From Oligoflexia bacterium (GTDB lineage Bacteria > Bdellovibrionota > UBA1018 > CAIPTA01), in NCBI GenBank assembly GCA_023954355.1, contig JAMLID010000004.1, forward strand, positions 54,518-118,517: a stretch of 64,000 nucleotides of DNA. The letters run 5' to 3'. A program made the position numbers and the translations under genes. The notes under the pieces were generated by a model. It saw nothing but the letters and a program-made list of their open reading frames with translations. It was not told the DNA's origin and did not search any database. Below are positions 9,517 through 19,227 of this stretch, piece after piece (positions within the stretch are counted from its first letter, which is position 1; each line of letters begins with the position of its first letter).

Positions 9517-10896
9517 CTATCCTAAATTTGGCAATAAGCTACCACCACCTAAAGCGCCTTGAACTGACGCTTGTTGGGCTTTTAGCTTTGCAACTGTTCC
9601 TTCAAGCTTTGCGAATTTTTCCTTTAAGTTTCTTTCTGTATTAGCGATTTGTCGTTCTTTCATTTCGATCTGTCGATCGATGTCTCGAATTCTTCTTTTG
9701 ATTCCGTCTACTCTAGAAGAAACAACACCTTGTTGCCGAATCATGTTTTTAGAAAAAGAATCTAATTGGCTAGCGAATCCGTCGCCGCCGTCTTCTAGCC
9801 CTACAAAAAATTGTGCAACAGCATCGAAGTTTTCTTTTAACGCGCTTTCAAATCTTTCGCCATTAAAGTCAAGCAAGCCCTGTCTGTTAAACTGAACACC
9901 TATATCGGCCATTCGAACGTTTCCAAACTCTGTCGCTAATGGTGTGATTACTAAATTTCTAATTTTATATTCTAAAGTTTGTAGTGTGATATCACCACCT
10001 AAAGTACTTCTAGTGTTGCTATCTTTATCAAGAGTGTTTTGTTTTTGAATAAAACCTAGCACATCATTGAGAGTGCCTACCATAGCCTCAATTTTTCCTC
10101 TAACGCTCTGAGTGTCTTCTTTTATTTGTAAGGTGAATTCTTTGCCAGGAGCTACATCTTTTAAATCTATACTAACTCCTGGTAAAAGTGAGGTAATACT
10201 ATTCCCTTCAAACTCGACATCAAAACCATTCACTTTAATTAAAGAGTTTTGAGCCATTTTTTCTTTTTCTAAATAAAAATCTTCATCTCCGTCTAGAAAA
10301 TAAAATTCAGGAAACTCGGCATCATTAATTTCGCCAGTTCCTTTGTGAGAAACAATTATTCTGTAAGGATTTTCTGATCCAATTCCATCATCTACAACAA
10401 TTGCACTAAGGTTTAGATCTCTTTGATTATTGATAATTTTAGCTATTCCCTCTAGGGTGCTATTTTCCGGATCAATATAAACTTCTTTTACTTCACCACT
10501 TGGCAGAGTATAGCTGAAATAACCAGCACCAATTTGTGTTTCGTCTTTGTCTTCAAATCCATTTGAAATCATTGATGAGTGTCCTGCCATTTGAACAACT
10601 TCTATTTGATAGCTACCGGGTTCAGCTTGATTTTTATCCACTGTTACGTCCATGAGCTCTGGACGACCGACCTCAGCCATTAAATCTCTAAAATTTCTAA
10701 ACCTAGTTAGGTCAGCAATTTTAGACGTAATATCGCCTACCTTTTTAGAAAGGTCATTTGCAAGTTCGAGTTTCGCTTCCTCGTTTTGCTTTCTAGATTC
10801 TAACTGTCGAATCGGCTCCCTCTCGGCTTCAACCAACCGTTGAACTAAATCCTTTGGGAGTCCCGAAGCGATAGGACCAAGTGATATTCCAGCCAA
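9517..10896 (-). CDS. fliD: Flagellar filament cap protein FliD (HAP2)
   Basis: 459 residues, within the FliD range. The N-terminus (SGLPKDLVQRLVEAEREPIRQLE) is the conserved FliD opening that leads into the D0 coiled coil. The C-terminus has the matching helix and coiled coil (SSRVDGIKRRIRDIDRQIEMKERQI). FliD forms the pentameric or hexameric cap at the filament tip and folds exported flagellin into place. The start is TTG at 10894-10896, fixed by a perfect AAGGAGG seven bases upstream; the nearby ATG is in another frame. It is the first gene of an apparent operon running through fliS to the two-component pair. Confidence 0.95.
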   Translation of the reverse strand: MAGISLGPIASGLPKDLVQRLVEAEREPIRQLESRKQNEEAKLELANDLSKKVGDITSKIADLTRFRNFRDLMAEVGRPELMDVTVDKNQAEPGSYQIEVVQMAGHSSMISNGFEDKDETQIGAGYFSYTLPSGEVKEVYIDPENSTLEGIAKIINNQRDLNLSAIVVDDGIGSENPYRIIVSHKGTGEINDAEFPEFYFLDGDEDFYLEKEKMAQNSLIKVNGFDVEFEGNSITSLLPGVSIDLKDVAPGKEFTLQIKEDTQSVRGKIEAMVGTLNDVLGFIQKQNTLDKDSNTRSTLGGDITLQTLEYKIRNLVITPLATEFGNVRMADIGVQFNRQGLLDFNGERFESALKENFDAVAQFFVGLEDGGDGFASQLDSFSKNMIRQQGVVSSRVDGIKRRIRDIDRQIEMKERQIANTERNLKEKFAKLEGTVAKLKAQQASVQGALGGGSLLPNLG

Positions 10897-10938
10897 CTTT
10901 CATCCTCCTTGATAAAAGCTGTTCCAGTTCCAGTATTA

Positions 10939-10967
10939 ATTATAAGATTAAGAGTGTGAGACTTCCA
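10939..10967 (-). promoter_or_regulatory. Candidate sigma-70 promoter for fliD operon
   Basis: On the minus strand a perfect TATAAT (-10, at 10939-10944) stands 17 bases downstream of a poor -35 (TGGAAG, 10962-10967), about 40 bases before the fliD start. I see neither a sigma-54 (GG-N10-GC) nor a good sigma-28 element here. The promoter abuts the stop codon of the upstream LpoA-like gene. Confidence 0.4.
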
Positions 10968-13016
10968 CTAATTAATTGTGTCGTTAGAGGGTGATCTCGA
11001 CGATATTTCTAGTATTGAGTTGCCTTTGACCGTCAATAATCTGGCATCTCGACTTACTCCCTCGCTTGTAAATTTGTATGTACCTGAAATTCCATCAAAA
11101 GTACTTTTGCTTAATAAATAATCTTTGACTTGATTTCTTTGTTCAACTTTTGAATTTAGCAAGACATCTAGCAGGATAGCTGTGGCATCATAGGCTTGTA
11201 CTTCGATTGTACCAGGTATTGACTGGAAGAGTTTCATATACTCTTGAACAAACTCAATGGTTTTTGGGTCTTTAGAGCTTGCATAAAAAGCGTCTACAAA
11301 AAGAGATTTTTGTAAATATCTTCCAGCTCTTTGTACAAGTTCCATCGTGTTCCAAGTATTAATTCCAAGAAAAGGTACGTTTTCTATGTCTTGAACTGCT
11401 AGTGAGGGTGCGATTTGTCCAACTGTGCTAGGGTCATCAGGTACGAAAATAGCATCGAATTGTGCTATTCCTTTTGGTTCAAAAGTTTGCAAATATCGCT
11501 GCCTTAGTCGTCCACGTACTTTTAAAGTTGAAGCGAAGCGCTCTTGCCTTTTTTTAAGTTCTGCTACTTCAATAGAACGAGACTCAATATACGGTATACC
11601 TAATAACCTAGAGATCTCTTCTCGAAAATCTGTAGATTTTGAAGGGTATCTTTCTATGCCGGTAATTTCACCACCAAGTTTTTCTACGGAATCCCAAAAT
11701 AAATTTACATACTCATCACCAAAAGAATCATCTGGTGCAAGAATGGCAAATTTTTTATAACCATTTACGTTAACTGCACGATCAACAATCAATTCTATTT
11801 GCTTCTGCGGAGTTAGAGATACGGGATAAATAAAAGAACCTGCAGCTTCACTATCGATTTTTTGCGAAAGACTAAATAGGGGAACCCCAAATTCCTGAGA
11901 TTTTCTTGCTACAGTAGAAAACTGTTTACTTAGTAGTGGTCCTATAATGGAAACAACTTTTTCTTCTTTTACCAGCTCTTCAAATGCCTTCTGTGCAGAT
12001 TCAGCAGTTTCACCCGAATCTTTTATAATTAGACTAAATTGATCTAAGGGAGAGGTTTCTAGAGATTGATCATACCCTTTCATCGCCATGGTGATAGCGT
12101 TTAGGCACATTTTTCCGAATTTTCCAAAACGTCCGCTTAAGGGTAAAAGAATACCTATGCTTTTTGGATTAACATCTGAAATTTTACTTAGGTCAGATAG
12201 CATTTCCTCTGCTTGCAATCTAAGAGGGTTGTCTAGAGCTGCGTTTGAGCTAAAGTCTTTTAAATGATCTGTAGCTTCTTCTAGTTTTCCTAAATGCATG
12301 AAACCCTTAGCGAGAAGAACTTCTCTAGCCCAATGAGAAACTGACTGTTCAGGCAATTTAATTTCTTTTAGATAGCTAATTTCTGATTGAGGCTCTTTTA
12401 AAAAAATCTTTTTAGAATTGTTGTATGCTTTATGAATGAAAGTATCTCTAATTCCAATATCCTTTGCTAAACTAGAGGCTAGCAAATAGTTTCCTATGGC
12501 TTCTTTATAAGTATTTCTCGATACATCAATGTTTCCACTCAGATGATAAAATCTCATTCTCGTATCGATATCTAGAGCTTCTGGATTTATTTGAGACAGA
12601 CTTTCGTAAGCGTCATCATTTTTACCCAACTGAAATTGAGCATTGCCAAGGTTGTATCTCGTTAAGTGCAACAAAGAGTCTGTCGGGCTTAGGTTCCGAT
12701 TTGCGATTTGTACTGCCACTTCAAATTCATTTAACGCCAATGGAGTTTTTTTAGATTGAAAAAGCATTAGGCCGCGTAAGTTACGAGCTCTAACTATGCT
12801 AGAGGGATCAGTGGTTGGAGGGGCGGCTTGAAGAAATTTTTCTAATAGGGATAAAGCTTGGTCTGATTTTCCATTTAAGTACAATCGCTCAGCTTCTTGG
12901 TATGTCGTTTCATTACTTTCGGTGGTTGGTGGCAGAATGGTTTCTTCTGCAAAGCTTACAGAAGAAAAAAGCAGGCATAAAAGAATAAGTGTTTTTTTAT
13001 GCCTAAATACCTTCAT
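10968..13016 (-). CDS. LpoA-like penicillin-binding-protein activator (TPR + periplasmic-binding fold)
   Basis: 682 residues. Residues 1-23 are a Sec signal peptide ([17 protein letters not shown]) with no lipobox cysteine, so the mature protein is predicted soluble and periplasmic. Residues about 35-280 hold TPR-like helices, and about 285-670 have the type I periplasmic-binding fold shared by LpoA/YraM and branched-chain amino acid receptors ([36 protein letters not shown]). LpoA proteins activate class A PBPs. Binding of a small ligand instead cannot be excluded. Its start overlaps the dnaJ stop by 4 bases (ATGA), so it is coupled to the chaperone genes. Confidence 0.8.
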   Translation of the reverse strand: MKVFRHKKTLILLCLLFSSVSFAEETILPPTTESNETTYQEAERLYLNGKSDQALSLLEKFLQAAPPTTDPSSIVRARNLRGLMLFQSKKTPLALNEFEVAVQIANRNLSPTDSLLHLTRYNLGNAQFQLGKNDDAYESLSQINPEALDIDTRMRFYHLSGNIDVSRNTYKEAIGNYLLASSLAKDIGIRDTFIHKAYNNSKKIFLKEPQSEISYLKEIKLPEQSVSHWAREVLLAKGFMHLGKLEEATDHLKDFSSNAALDNPLRLQAEEMLSDLSKISDVNPKSIGILLPLSGRFGKFGKMCLNAITMAMKGYDQSLETSPLDQFSLIIKDSGETAESAQKAFEELVKEEKVVSIIGPLLSKQFSTVARKSQEFGVPLFSLSQKIDSEAAGSFIYPVSLTPQKQIELIVDRAVNVNGYKKFAILAPDDSFGDEYVNLFWDSVEKLGGEITGIERYPSKSTDFREEISRLLGIPYIESRSIEVAELKKRQERFASTLKVRGRLRQRYLQTFEPKGIAQFDAIFVPDDPSTVGQIAPSLAVQDIENVPFLGINTWNTMELVQRAGRYLQKSLFVDAFYASSKDPKTIEFVQEYMKLFQSIPGTIEVQAYDATAILLDVLLNSKVEQRNQVKDYLLSKSTFDGISGTYKFTSEGVSRDARLLTVKGNSILEISSRSPSNDTIN

Positions 13017-14167
13017 CCAAATAAATCCTTTACTTTGCCTAAGAACGATCTAGTTAGCGGTTGAGCGTCCTCATTAAATGTGTTTTCTAATTCTGCTAAT
13101 AGCTCTCTTTGTCTACTAGTTAACTTAGTTGGAGTTTCAACAATAACTCGAATGAGTTGATCTCCTCTTCCGTAGCCGTCTAGCCTTGGAATTCCCTTGC
13201 CCTTTAATCGTAATACTTTATGGCTTTGAGTTCCACTTGGGATCTTCACTTTTACTTTACCGTCTAAGCTAGGAACCTCTATTTCACAACCCAACGCAGC
13301 TTGACCAATTGAGACGGGAATATCGCATAGCACGTTAATTTCATCTCTCTCAAAAATAGGATGCTCTTTAATATGAATCTGAACAAAAAGGTCTCCACTT
13401 TCTCCGCCGCGTACCCCACTATTACCCTCTCCAGAAAGCTTTAATCTTTGTCCTTGGTCTATACCCGCAGGTATTTTTACCTCTATTTTAGATTTCTTTT
13501 GAATTCTACCGTGACCCCTACAGCTATCACATGGGTCTTTTATAACAATGCCTTCTCCATGACAGGCGGGACACGGCCTAGAAACACTAAAAAATCCTTG
13601 TTGAAAATGAACTTCTCCTGCTCCTCCACAGGTCGAGCAACTACTCGCTTTACCTGATTTTGATCCTGTTCCTGAACATTTATCACATGCAGATTCTCTC
13701 CAAACATCTAGAGTTTCTGCTTTTCCAAATGCAGCCTCTTCAAACGTAATTTGTACTTCGGTAGATAAATCTTCCCCAGGTTTCCCATGACCGCGTCCTC
13801 TTTTTCGTCTCCTTGAGCCGCCACCACCGAAAATATCTCCAAAGATATCTCCGAATATATCGTTGATATTAGATCCATCAAAGCCGCCTGAGAATCCACC
13901 ACCAAAACCACCAGGCCCACCGCCGCCCATTCCTCCGAGCCCGGCATGTCCAAATTGGTCATACATTTTCTTTTTATCTGGATTAGATAAAACTTCGTAA
14001 GCCTCAGAAAGTTCTTTGAATTTTTCTTCTGCTTCTTTATTTCCAGGATTTTTATCTGGGTGAAATTCAATAGCTTTTTTGCGATAGGCCTTTTTTAACT
14101 CATCAGAGGAAACACTTCTAGAGACACCTAGAATATCGTAGTAGTCACGTTTGTTTGTAGCAGCCAT
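13013..14167 (-). CDS. dnaJ: Chaperone DnaJ (Hsp40, type I)
   Basis: 384 residues from the ATG at 14167. A longer frame opens at 14188, but that codon lies in the loop of a terminator-like hairpin, and the family begins at [10 protein letters not shown]. The order is J-domain with HPD (EFHPDKNPG), a Gly/Phe linker ([15 protein letters not shown]), four CxxCxGxG zinc repeats ([32 protein letters not shown]) and the C-terminal substrate-binding domains. DnaJ delivers unfolded clients to DnaK and stimulates its ATPase. It follows dnaK and overlaps the LpoA-like gene downstream. Confidence 0.97.
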   Translation of the reverse strand: MAATNKRDYYDILGVSRSVSSDELKKAYRKKAIEFHPDKNPGNKEAEEKFKELSEAYEVLSNPDKKKMYDQFGHAGLGGMGGGGPGGFGGGFSGGFDGSNINDIFGDIFGDIFGGGGSRRRKRGRGHGKPGEDLSTEVQITFEEAAFGKAETLDVWRESACDKCSGTGSKSGKASSCSTCGGAGEVHFQQGFFSVSRPCPACHGEGIVIKDPCDSCRGHGRIQKKSKIEVKIPAGIDQGQRLKLSGEGNSGVRGGESGDLFVQIHIKEHPIFERDEINVLCDIPVSIGQAALGCEIEVPSLDGKVKVKIPSGTQSHKVLRLKGKGIPRLDGYGRGDQLIRVIVETPTKLTSRQRELLAELENTFNEDAQPLTRSFLGKVKDLFG

Positions 14168-14172
14168 ATAGC

Positions 14173-14202
14173 AAAACCCACCGAGCATAAAAGCGCGGTG
14201 GG
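14173..14202 (-). terminator. Intrinsic terminator/attenuator between dnaK and dnaJ
   Basis: On the minus strand CCCACCG (14196-14202) pairs with CGGTGGG (14177-14183) around a 12-base loop, followed at once by TTTT (14173-14176). The stem is GC-rich in an AT-rich genome. It lies 22 bases after the dnaK stop and 5 bases before the dnaJ ATG, so it should reduce transcription into dnaJ. The same bases carry the GGTGGG that may serve as the dnaJ ribosome-binding site, so the fold could also control translation. Confidence 0.75.
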
Positions 14203-14223
14203 ACTCCTTCGTTTCTAATTATT

Positions 14224-16149
14224 TTATACTTCTTTAAAATCTGCGTCGATTACGTCGTCATTATCAGATTTTTTATTTTCTCCATCTGTAGAACCTTTAG
14301 CGCCATTAGAAGATTCCGCTGTTCCGTTCTGCTGTTGTGCATTGGCTGAAGATTTATATAGCTGTTCTGCCATTTTATTCGACGCTTTTTGAAGCGCCTC
14401 GAGAGCGCTAGTAATTTTACCCTCTTCAGCGCTTTCTAAAGCGGCTTTAGAATCTTTAAGTGCAGTTTCCACTTGAGATTTAATATCAGCATCAAGTTTA
14501 GCTTCATTCTCGCTCAGAGTTTTTTCAACAGAGTAGGTTAGTCCATCTAGTTCATTCTTGGCATTAACCATTTTTTTCTTGGCTTCGTCTTCTGTGCGGA
14601 ATTTTTCAGCATCCGAAACCATTTTTTTGATTTCTTCTTCTGAAAGTCCAGAACTTGGAGTGATTTGAATTTTCTGTTCTTTGCCTGTTCCCAAATCTTT
14701 CGCGGAAACGTTAACTAATCCGTTTGCATCAATATCAAATGTGACTTCGATTTGAGGCATTCCTCTTGGTGCAGAAGGAATTCCAACAAGATCAAATCTA
14801 CCTAGTGGTCTATTATCTGCAGCGAACTCTCTTTCTCCTTGAAGAACATTGATAGTAACCGCTGTTTGATTATCTGCAGCTGTAGAGAATACCTGAGATT
14901 TTTTCGCAGGGATCGTGGTATTTTTATCAATAAGCTTTGTGAATACACCACCAAGTGTTTCAATTCCTAATGACAAAGGCGTAACGTCTAATAGAAGAAC
15001 ATCTTTTACATCGCCTTGAAGTACACCACCTTGAATAGCAGCGCCCACAGCAACAACTTCATCGGGGTTTACTCCTTTTGATGGTTCTCTACCGAAAATC
15101 TCTTTAACCTTCTCTTGCACTTTAGGCATTCTGGTCATACCACCAACAAGAATCACCTCAGTGATATCACTTTTAGATAAGCCAGAATCTTTTAACGCCG
15201 TTTCACAAGGCTTTACTAAATTATTAATAAGATCAGAAACAAGAGCCTCTAGTTTTGATCTAGAAATATTTATGCTTAAGTGCTTTGGTCCACTTGCGTC
15301 TGCAGTGATAAAAGGTAGATTTACAGAAGTTTCTAGTGAGCTAGAAAGTTCATGTTTTGCTTTTTCTGCAGCTTCCTTAAGTCGCTGAAGCGCCATTTTG
15401 TCAGACCGTAGATCAATACTGTTTTCTTTTTTGAATTCATCGGCTAAGAAGTCAATAATCTTTTGGTCGAAGTTACCGCCACCTAAAAAAGTATCTCCAT
15501 TAGTAGCCTTAACCTCAAATACGCCATCACCAATTTCTAGAACCGATACGTCAAATGTACCGCCTCCCAAATCAAATACGGCGATTTTCATATCTTTCTT
15601 TTTATCTAGTCCGTATGCAAGAGCTGCAGCTGTAGGTTCGTTAATAATCCGTTTAACTTCTAGTCCTGCGATTCTTCCCGCATCTTTTGTTGCTTGTCTT
15701 TGAGCATCATCGAAGTACGCGGGTACTGTGATGACTGCTTCAGTAACCTTTTGGCCAAGATAATCTTCTGCTGTTTTCTTCATTTTCATTAAGATTTGCG
15801 CAGAGATTTCTTGAGGTGTGTGCTGTTTGCCAGCGACCTCAATGCCCGCATCTCCATTAGGCATCTTTACAATTTTAAATGGAGCCACTTTAATAAACTC
15901 TTGTACTTCTTTAGATTCAAATTTTCTTCCAATCAATCTCTTGGCTTCGAAAATTGTTTTTTCAGGATTTGTTACAGCTTGTCGTTTAGCAATTTGTCCT
16001 GTTAAGCGCTCAGTGCCTTCTGTGAAGGCAACAATCGAAGGGGTTGTGTTAGCACCTTCAGAGTTAGCGATTACTTTCGGTGTTCCGCCTTCTAGTACAG
16101 AAACGCATGAATTTGTTGTTCCTAAGTCAATTCCTATAATTTTTCCCAT
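14224..16149 (-). CDS. dnaK: Chaperone DnaK (Hsp70)
   Basis: 641 residues, full Hsp70 length. The N-terminal [11 protein letters not shown] phosphate loop, the [14 protein letters not shown] signature and [14 protein letters not shown] mark the ATPase domain. The linker [18 protein letters not shown] leads into the substrate-binding domain, and the tail ends [11 protein letters not shown], the acidic C-terminus typical of DnaK. It folds and protects proteins in the cytoplasm with DnaJ and GrpE. A strong AGGAGG precedes the ATG. It lies 25 bases after grpE, in the order grpE-dnaK-dnaJ, downstream of a heat-shock-like promoter. Confidence 0.98.
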   Translation of the reverse strand: MGKIIGIDLGTTNSCVSVLEGGTPKVIANSEGANTTPSIVAFTEGTERLTGQIAKRQAVTNPEKTIFEAKRLIGRKFESKEVQEFIKVAPFKIVKMPNGDAGIEVAGKQHTPQEISAQILMKMKKTAEDYLGQKVTEAVITVPAYFDDAQRQATKDAGRIAGLEVKRIINEPTAAALAYGLDKKKDMKIAVFDLGGGTFDVSVLEIGDGVFEVKATNGDTFLGGGNFDQKIIDFLADEFKKENSIDLRSDKMALQRLKEAAEKAKHELSSSLETSVNLPFITADASGPKHLSINISRSKLEALVSDLINNLVKPCETALKDSGLSKSDITEVILVGGMTRMPKVQEKVKEIFGREPSKGVNPDEVVAVGAAIQGGVLQGDVKDVLLLDVTPLSLGIETLGGVFTKLIDKNTTIPAKKSQVFSTAADNQTAVTINVLQGEREFAADNRPLGRFDLVGIPSAPRGMPQIEVTFDIDANGLVNVSAKDLGTGKEQKIQITPSSGLSEEEIKKMVSDAEKFRTEDEAKKKMVNAKNELDGLTYSVEKTLSENEAKLDADIKSQVETALKDSKAALESAEEGKITSALEALQKASNKMAEQLYKSSANAQQQNGTAESSNGAKGSTDGENKKSDNDDVIDADFKEV

Positions 16150-16174
16150 AAATACCTCCTAAAATTCTTATTTT

Positions 16175-16774
16175 TTATTTTTTTCCTTTTGATAAAACTA
16201 CGCCAGAAGCTCTCAATAAGCGGCCGTAAAGCATATATCCCTTACGTGCTTCTCGAATTATTTCTCCCTCTGGTTTTTCTGACTCTTCTTCACTGAGAGC
16301 TTCGTGAAAATTTGGGTCAAATTTTTTGCCTTCAGTAGCAATTATTTCTACGCCTTGGTTTTTTAAGCTTTCTAAGAGTTGATAATGAATCATCTCTACG
16401 CCCTGATTGATTGATGAAACGGCATCTCCTTTTTCTTTCACCAATGTTTTTGCGTGAGAAATAGCTCTCTCAAAATTGTCTAAAACTTGAAGTAAGTCTT
16501 TTAAAAAGCCCTCATGGCCAAATTTAATAAACTCACTTTTATCTCGTTCAACGCGGCGACGAAAATTTTCAAATTCTGAATACAGATATAGATACTTAGT
16601 TTCAGCCTCTTCTAGCTTTTTTTGCAGCGAATTTTCAGGGTTTATACCCCCTTCAGCGGTGCTTTTTTCGCTATTTTTATCTGTTTTTTCTGCTGTTTTA
16701 TCAGCAGAGTCTGCTTCTGTTGTAGAGGCAGACTCTGTATCTTTTTCTGTCTCTACGTAATCATTTGAAATCAT
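16175..16774 (-). CDS. grpE: Nucleotide exchange factor GrpE
   Basis: 199 residues. The first 50 are acidic and Ser/Thr/Glu-rich. A long helix follows (EAETKYLYLYSEFENFRRRVERD), then the dimer four-helix bundle and the C-terminal beta-wing with the hallmark FDPNFHEALS and the YMLYGRLLRASGVVLSKG end. GrpE releases ADP from DnaK. It is the first gene of the grpE-dnaK-dnaJ run; no hrcA lies upstream, where hemW is found instead. Confidence 0.95.
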   Translation of the reverse strand: MISNDYVETEKDTESASTTEADSADKTAEKTDKNSEKSTAEGGINPENSLQKKLEEAETKYLYLYSEFENFRRRVERDKSEFIKFGHEGFLKDLLQVLDNFERAISHAKTLVKEKGDAVSSINQGVEMIHYQLLESLKNQGVEIIATEGKKFDPNFHEALSEEESEKPEGEIIREARKGYMLYGRLLRASGVVLSKGKK

Positions 16775-16815
16775 TAATTTTTTCCTTTTCTATAATAAGG
16801 TCTCTCTTAGCTAAA

Positions 16816-16843
16816 AAATGGGTTTGATCTTAGACTTGTCAAG
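16816..16843 (-). promoter_or_regulatory. RpoH (sigma-32)-like heat-shock promoter for grpE-dnaK
   Basis: On the minus strand CTTGACA (16837-16843), 13 bases, then ACCCATTT (16816-16823). The E. coli sigma-32 consensus is CTTGAAA-N13-15-CCCCATNT, so the -10 matches at seven of eight positions and the -35 at six of seven. It lies about 40 bases before the grpE ATG. No CIRCE inverted repeat is present. Confidence 0.6.
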
Positions 16844-16867
16844 AGGCGCTTTGAGGCAAAATACATA

Positions 16868-18049
16868 TTATATGAGCTCTTGCACTAGCTGGTCGCAGAG
16901 CATTCTTCCTTTAAAAGTTAAGAAAATTTTTGTTTTTTCCCTCTGCGCTAAGCCCTCTTTTTGCCAGCGATCAAAAACCTTTTCATGACTATGTTCTAGG
17001 TCTTCTAAAAATAGAGAAGAGAACCACTCTAAATCTAGGCCTTCTTTTAGACGTAATTTCGTATAAAGCACTTCGATTCGTCTTTGCTTTAGAGAGAGCT
17101 CTTCCCATTCTAAAACTTGATCTTGATTTCTTTGGTCAGTCCAAAAATTTGTATACTGCTTCCAATTTGAGATATTTTTCCAACGGATATTTTTTCCATT
17201 AAAGCCAGAAGCCGATGGGCCAAGAGCAAGATAACTGCCCCCACTCCAGTAGTTCCAATTATTTTTTGAAACCAATTGGCCTTTCCCGAAATTAGATATT
17301 TCGTATTGAGTATAGCCGTGGCTTTCAAGAAGTGTATTGGCTAATTGAATAAACGATAAAGAAGTTTGGTCGCTAGGCAATGCTTTATAAAGAAAATGTT
17401 CTTTGGTTAAGCTAAGATTATAGCAAGAAATATGAGGAACATTATTTTCTAATAGAAATTGTAGATCTTTTTCAAAAGAATGTAATGTTTGCCCGGGAAC
17501 GCCATAAATAAGATCAATAGAAAAGTTTTCTACTTTATTTTTAAGCTGCAAAATAGCTTCTTTTGCATCGATAGATCGATGGTTTCTGCCTAGAGTTTTA
17601 AGAATAGAGTCATCAAAACTTTGTACTCCCATAGATATGCGGTTGATCCCAAGCGAAATCCAATTCTCTAAAGTATTTCGTTCTTTAAAATCTTTAGGAT
17701 TCGCTTCAATACAGATTTCAGAAATAGAGTCTATGTACTGTTTTAAAAAACGAAAAAATAAATCTAGTTTTTCTAAAGGTGATGCGCCAGGAGTACCGCC
17801 CCCTAAGTATATAGAGGTTAATTTCTTAGGTGATATAAAGTCTGAATAGAAGTTGAATTCGTTTTCTAGAGCTTGAAAAAAATTATTGAAGTCTGCAAGC
17901 CTTGTTTTTTCAGTGTAAAAATCACAATAATGACAAATAACATCACAAAAAGGTATATGAGCATATACATAGGAAAACTCAGTTTGAGTGCTAAGTAATT
18001 TTTCTCGTAATTCTAGATGTGAGTCCATATAATCGTTATAAAAGAGCAT
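16868..18049 (-). CDS. hemW: HemW-type radical SAM heme chaperone (formerly HemN-like)
   Basis: 393 residues. Radical SAM cysteines are in CDVICHYCDF (C-x3-C-x2-C), followed by LGGGTPGASP (SAM-binding glycine motif) and the family's GINRISMGVQSFDDSILKTLGRNH. It lacks the extra N-terminal portion of true oxygen-independent coproporphyrinogen oxidase HemN and has HemW size, so heme delivery is more likely than coproporphyrinogen oxidation. The first in-frame ATG is at 18049; an ATG seven codons later (MDSHLELREK) is equally possible. It is divergent from the aminotransferase gene. Confidence 0.88.
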   Translation of the reverse strand: MLFYNDYMDSHLELREKLLSTQTEFSYVYAHIPFCDVICHYCDFYTEKTRLADFNNFFQALENEFNFYSDFISPKKLTSIYLGGGTPGASPLEKLDLFFRFLKQYIDSISEICIEANPKDFKERNTLENWISLGINRISMGVQSFDDSILKTLGRNHRSIDAKEAILQLKNKVENFSIDLIYGVPGQTLHSFEKDLQFLLENNVPHISCYNLSLTKEHFLYKALPSDQTSLSFIQLANTLLESHGYTQYEISNFGKGQLVSKNNWNYWSGGSYLALGPSASGFNGKNIRWKNISNWKQYTNFWTDQRNQDQVLEWEELSLKQRRIEVLYTKLRLKEGLDLEWFSSLFLEDLEHSHEKVFDRWQKEGLAQREKTKIFLTFKGRMLCDQLVQELI

Positions 18050-18113
18050 TGGGCTTATTTAAAGCTGCTATATCACTGATTATTCGCGAGAGCTATGGAT
18101 ACACAGAGGTTTT

Positions 18114-19211
18114 ATGGAAATTAAATTTAATAATCCAAAAGCAGGGATGATCACCCATGAGAGAGAAATTTTAAGTGCAGTAGAGAGAGTTTTTCAAAGC
18201 GGTTGGTACTTATTAGGTAAAGAATTAGAAAATTTTGAAAAAGAATTCTCTAACTCTCTAGGGCTTAAAAGTAATAGTGCTGTTGGGTGCAACTCAGGCA
18301 CCGATGCTCTCGTCTTATCCCTAAAGGTTTTGGGTGTTAAAGAAAAAGATCAAGTTATTGTTTCTAGTCATACAGCGATTCCAACAATTACTGCTATTCG
18401 CTCACTTGGTGCAGAACCAAAATTTTGTGATTGTGATCCAGAAACATGGGTAATGAACACTGAGCAAGCTAATTCTTTGGTTAATAACCGCACTAAAGCT
18501 GTCATCGCCGTACATATTTATGGGAATAGCGTTGATTTAGATAAACTATCTAAGGTGCAAAGTTTACTTATAGAAGATGTCGCACAGGCCCAAGGCAGTG
18601 CTTATAAAGGTAGAGCGCTAGGGACTATGGGAGCAATGGGTGCGTTTAGTTTTTATCCAACGAAAAACCTAGGTGCGCTAGGCGATGGTGGTGCAGTGGT
18701 AAATCAAGATGGAAAATTTCTTGATCAACTTAAAATGCTCCGCTTTTATGGGCAGAAAGATCGCTATATTGCTTTAGAAAAAGGTGGAATCAATTCGAGA
18801 CTGGATGAAATTCAAGCCGCCATCTTAAGAGAAAAACTCAAACTGATAGAGCAACAAAAATTAGAGAAGGCACGTCTTGTGGAGAAATATAAAAAAGAAT
18901 TAAATGCACTTCCTATTCGATTTCAAAAAATCACACCTAATTGTGAGCCCAATTGGCATTTGTTTGTTGTTAGGTTAGAGACGGGCTCGCTTCGAGATCA
19001 ATTAGCTAAATTTCTTTTAGATAAAGGTATACAGACTGGAATACATTATCCGTTACCTAACCACCAACAAAAGATATTTTCTGATTACAAAACAGATCTG
19101 CCAGAAACTGAGAAGCTAGCAAAAGAAATACTTTCAATACCAATGTATCCGGGGCTTAAGACAAATGAGCAAGAGTATATTATAGAGCAAATTACTGCTT
19201 TCTATAAATAG
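18114..19211 (+). CDS. DegT/DnrJ/EryC1/StrS family sugar aminotransferase
   Basis: 365 residues. The fold type I PLP aminotransferase motifs of the DegT family are visible: GCNSGTDALVLSL near residue 58, VIAVHIYGN, LIEDVAQAQG (the D/Q cofactor pair) and the PLP lysine K184 in SFYPTKNLGALGDGGA. These enzymes transfer an amino group from glutamate to a nucleotide-linked keto-sugar, usually for surface glycans. It is a single gene with its own AGAGG ribosome-binding site, between hemW and recN, about 22 kb from the nonulosonic acid genes it might serve. The substrate cannot be told from sequence. Confidence 0.9.
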   Translation: MEIKFNNPKAGMITHEREILSAVERVFQSGWYLLGKELENFEKEFSNSLGLKSNSAVGCNSGTDALVLSLKVLGVKEKDQVIVSSHTAIPTITAIRSLGAEPKFCDCDPETWVMNTEQANSLVNNRTKAVIAVHIYGNSVDLDKLSKVQSLLIEDVAQAQGSAYKGRALGTMGAMGAFSFYPTKNLGALGDGGAVVNQDGKFLDQLKMLRFYGQKDRYIALEKGGINSRLDEIQAAILREKLKLIEQQKLEKARLVEKYKKELNALPIRFQKITPNCEPNWHLFVVRLETGSLRDQLAKFLLDKGIQTGIHYPLPNHQQKIFSDYKTDLPETEKLAKEILSIPMYPGLKTNEQEYIIEQITAFYK

Positions 19212-19227
19212 CTTCGAAAAATCTTTA

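Noticed and set aside
13708..14070. Overlapping open frame inside dnaJ on the same strand
   Set aside because: It is an out-of-frame product of the dnaJ coding sequence with low-complexity charged translation and no ribosome-binding site of its own.
14168..14188. Earlier ATG for dnaJ at 14188
   Set aside because: That codon is in the loop of the dnaK-dnaJ terminator and adds seven residues not found in DnaJ proteins.
15161..16162. Open frames opposite dnaK on the plus strand
   Set aside because: They are antisense shadows of a highly conserved gene, lack starts with ribosome-binding sites and resemble no protein.
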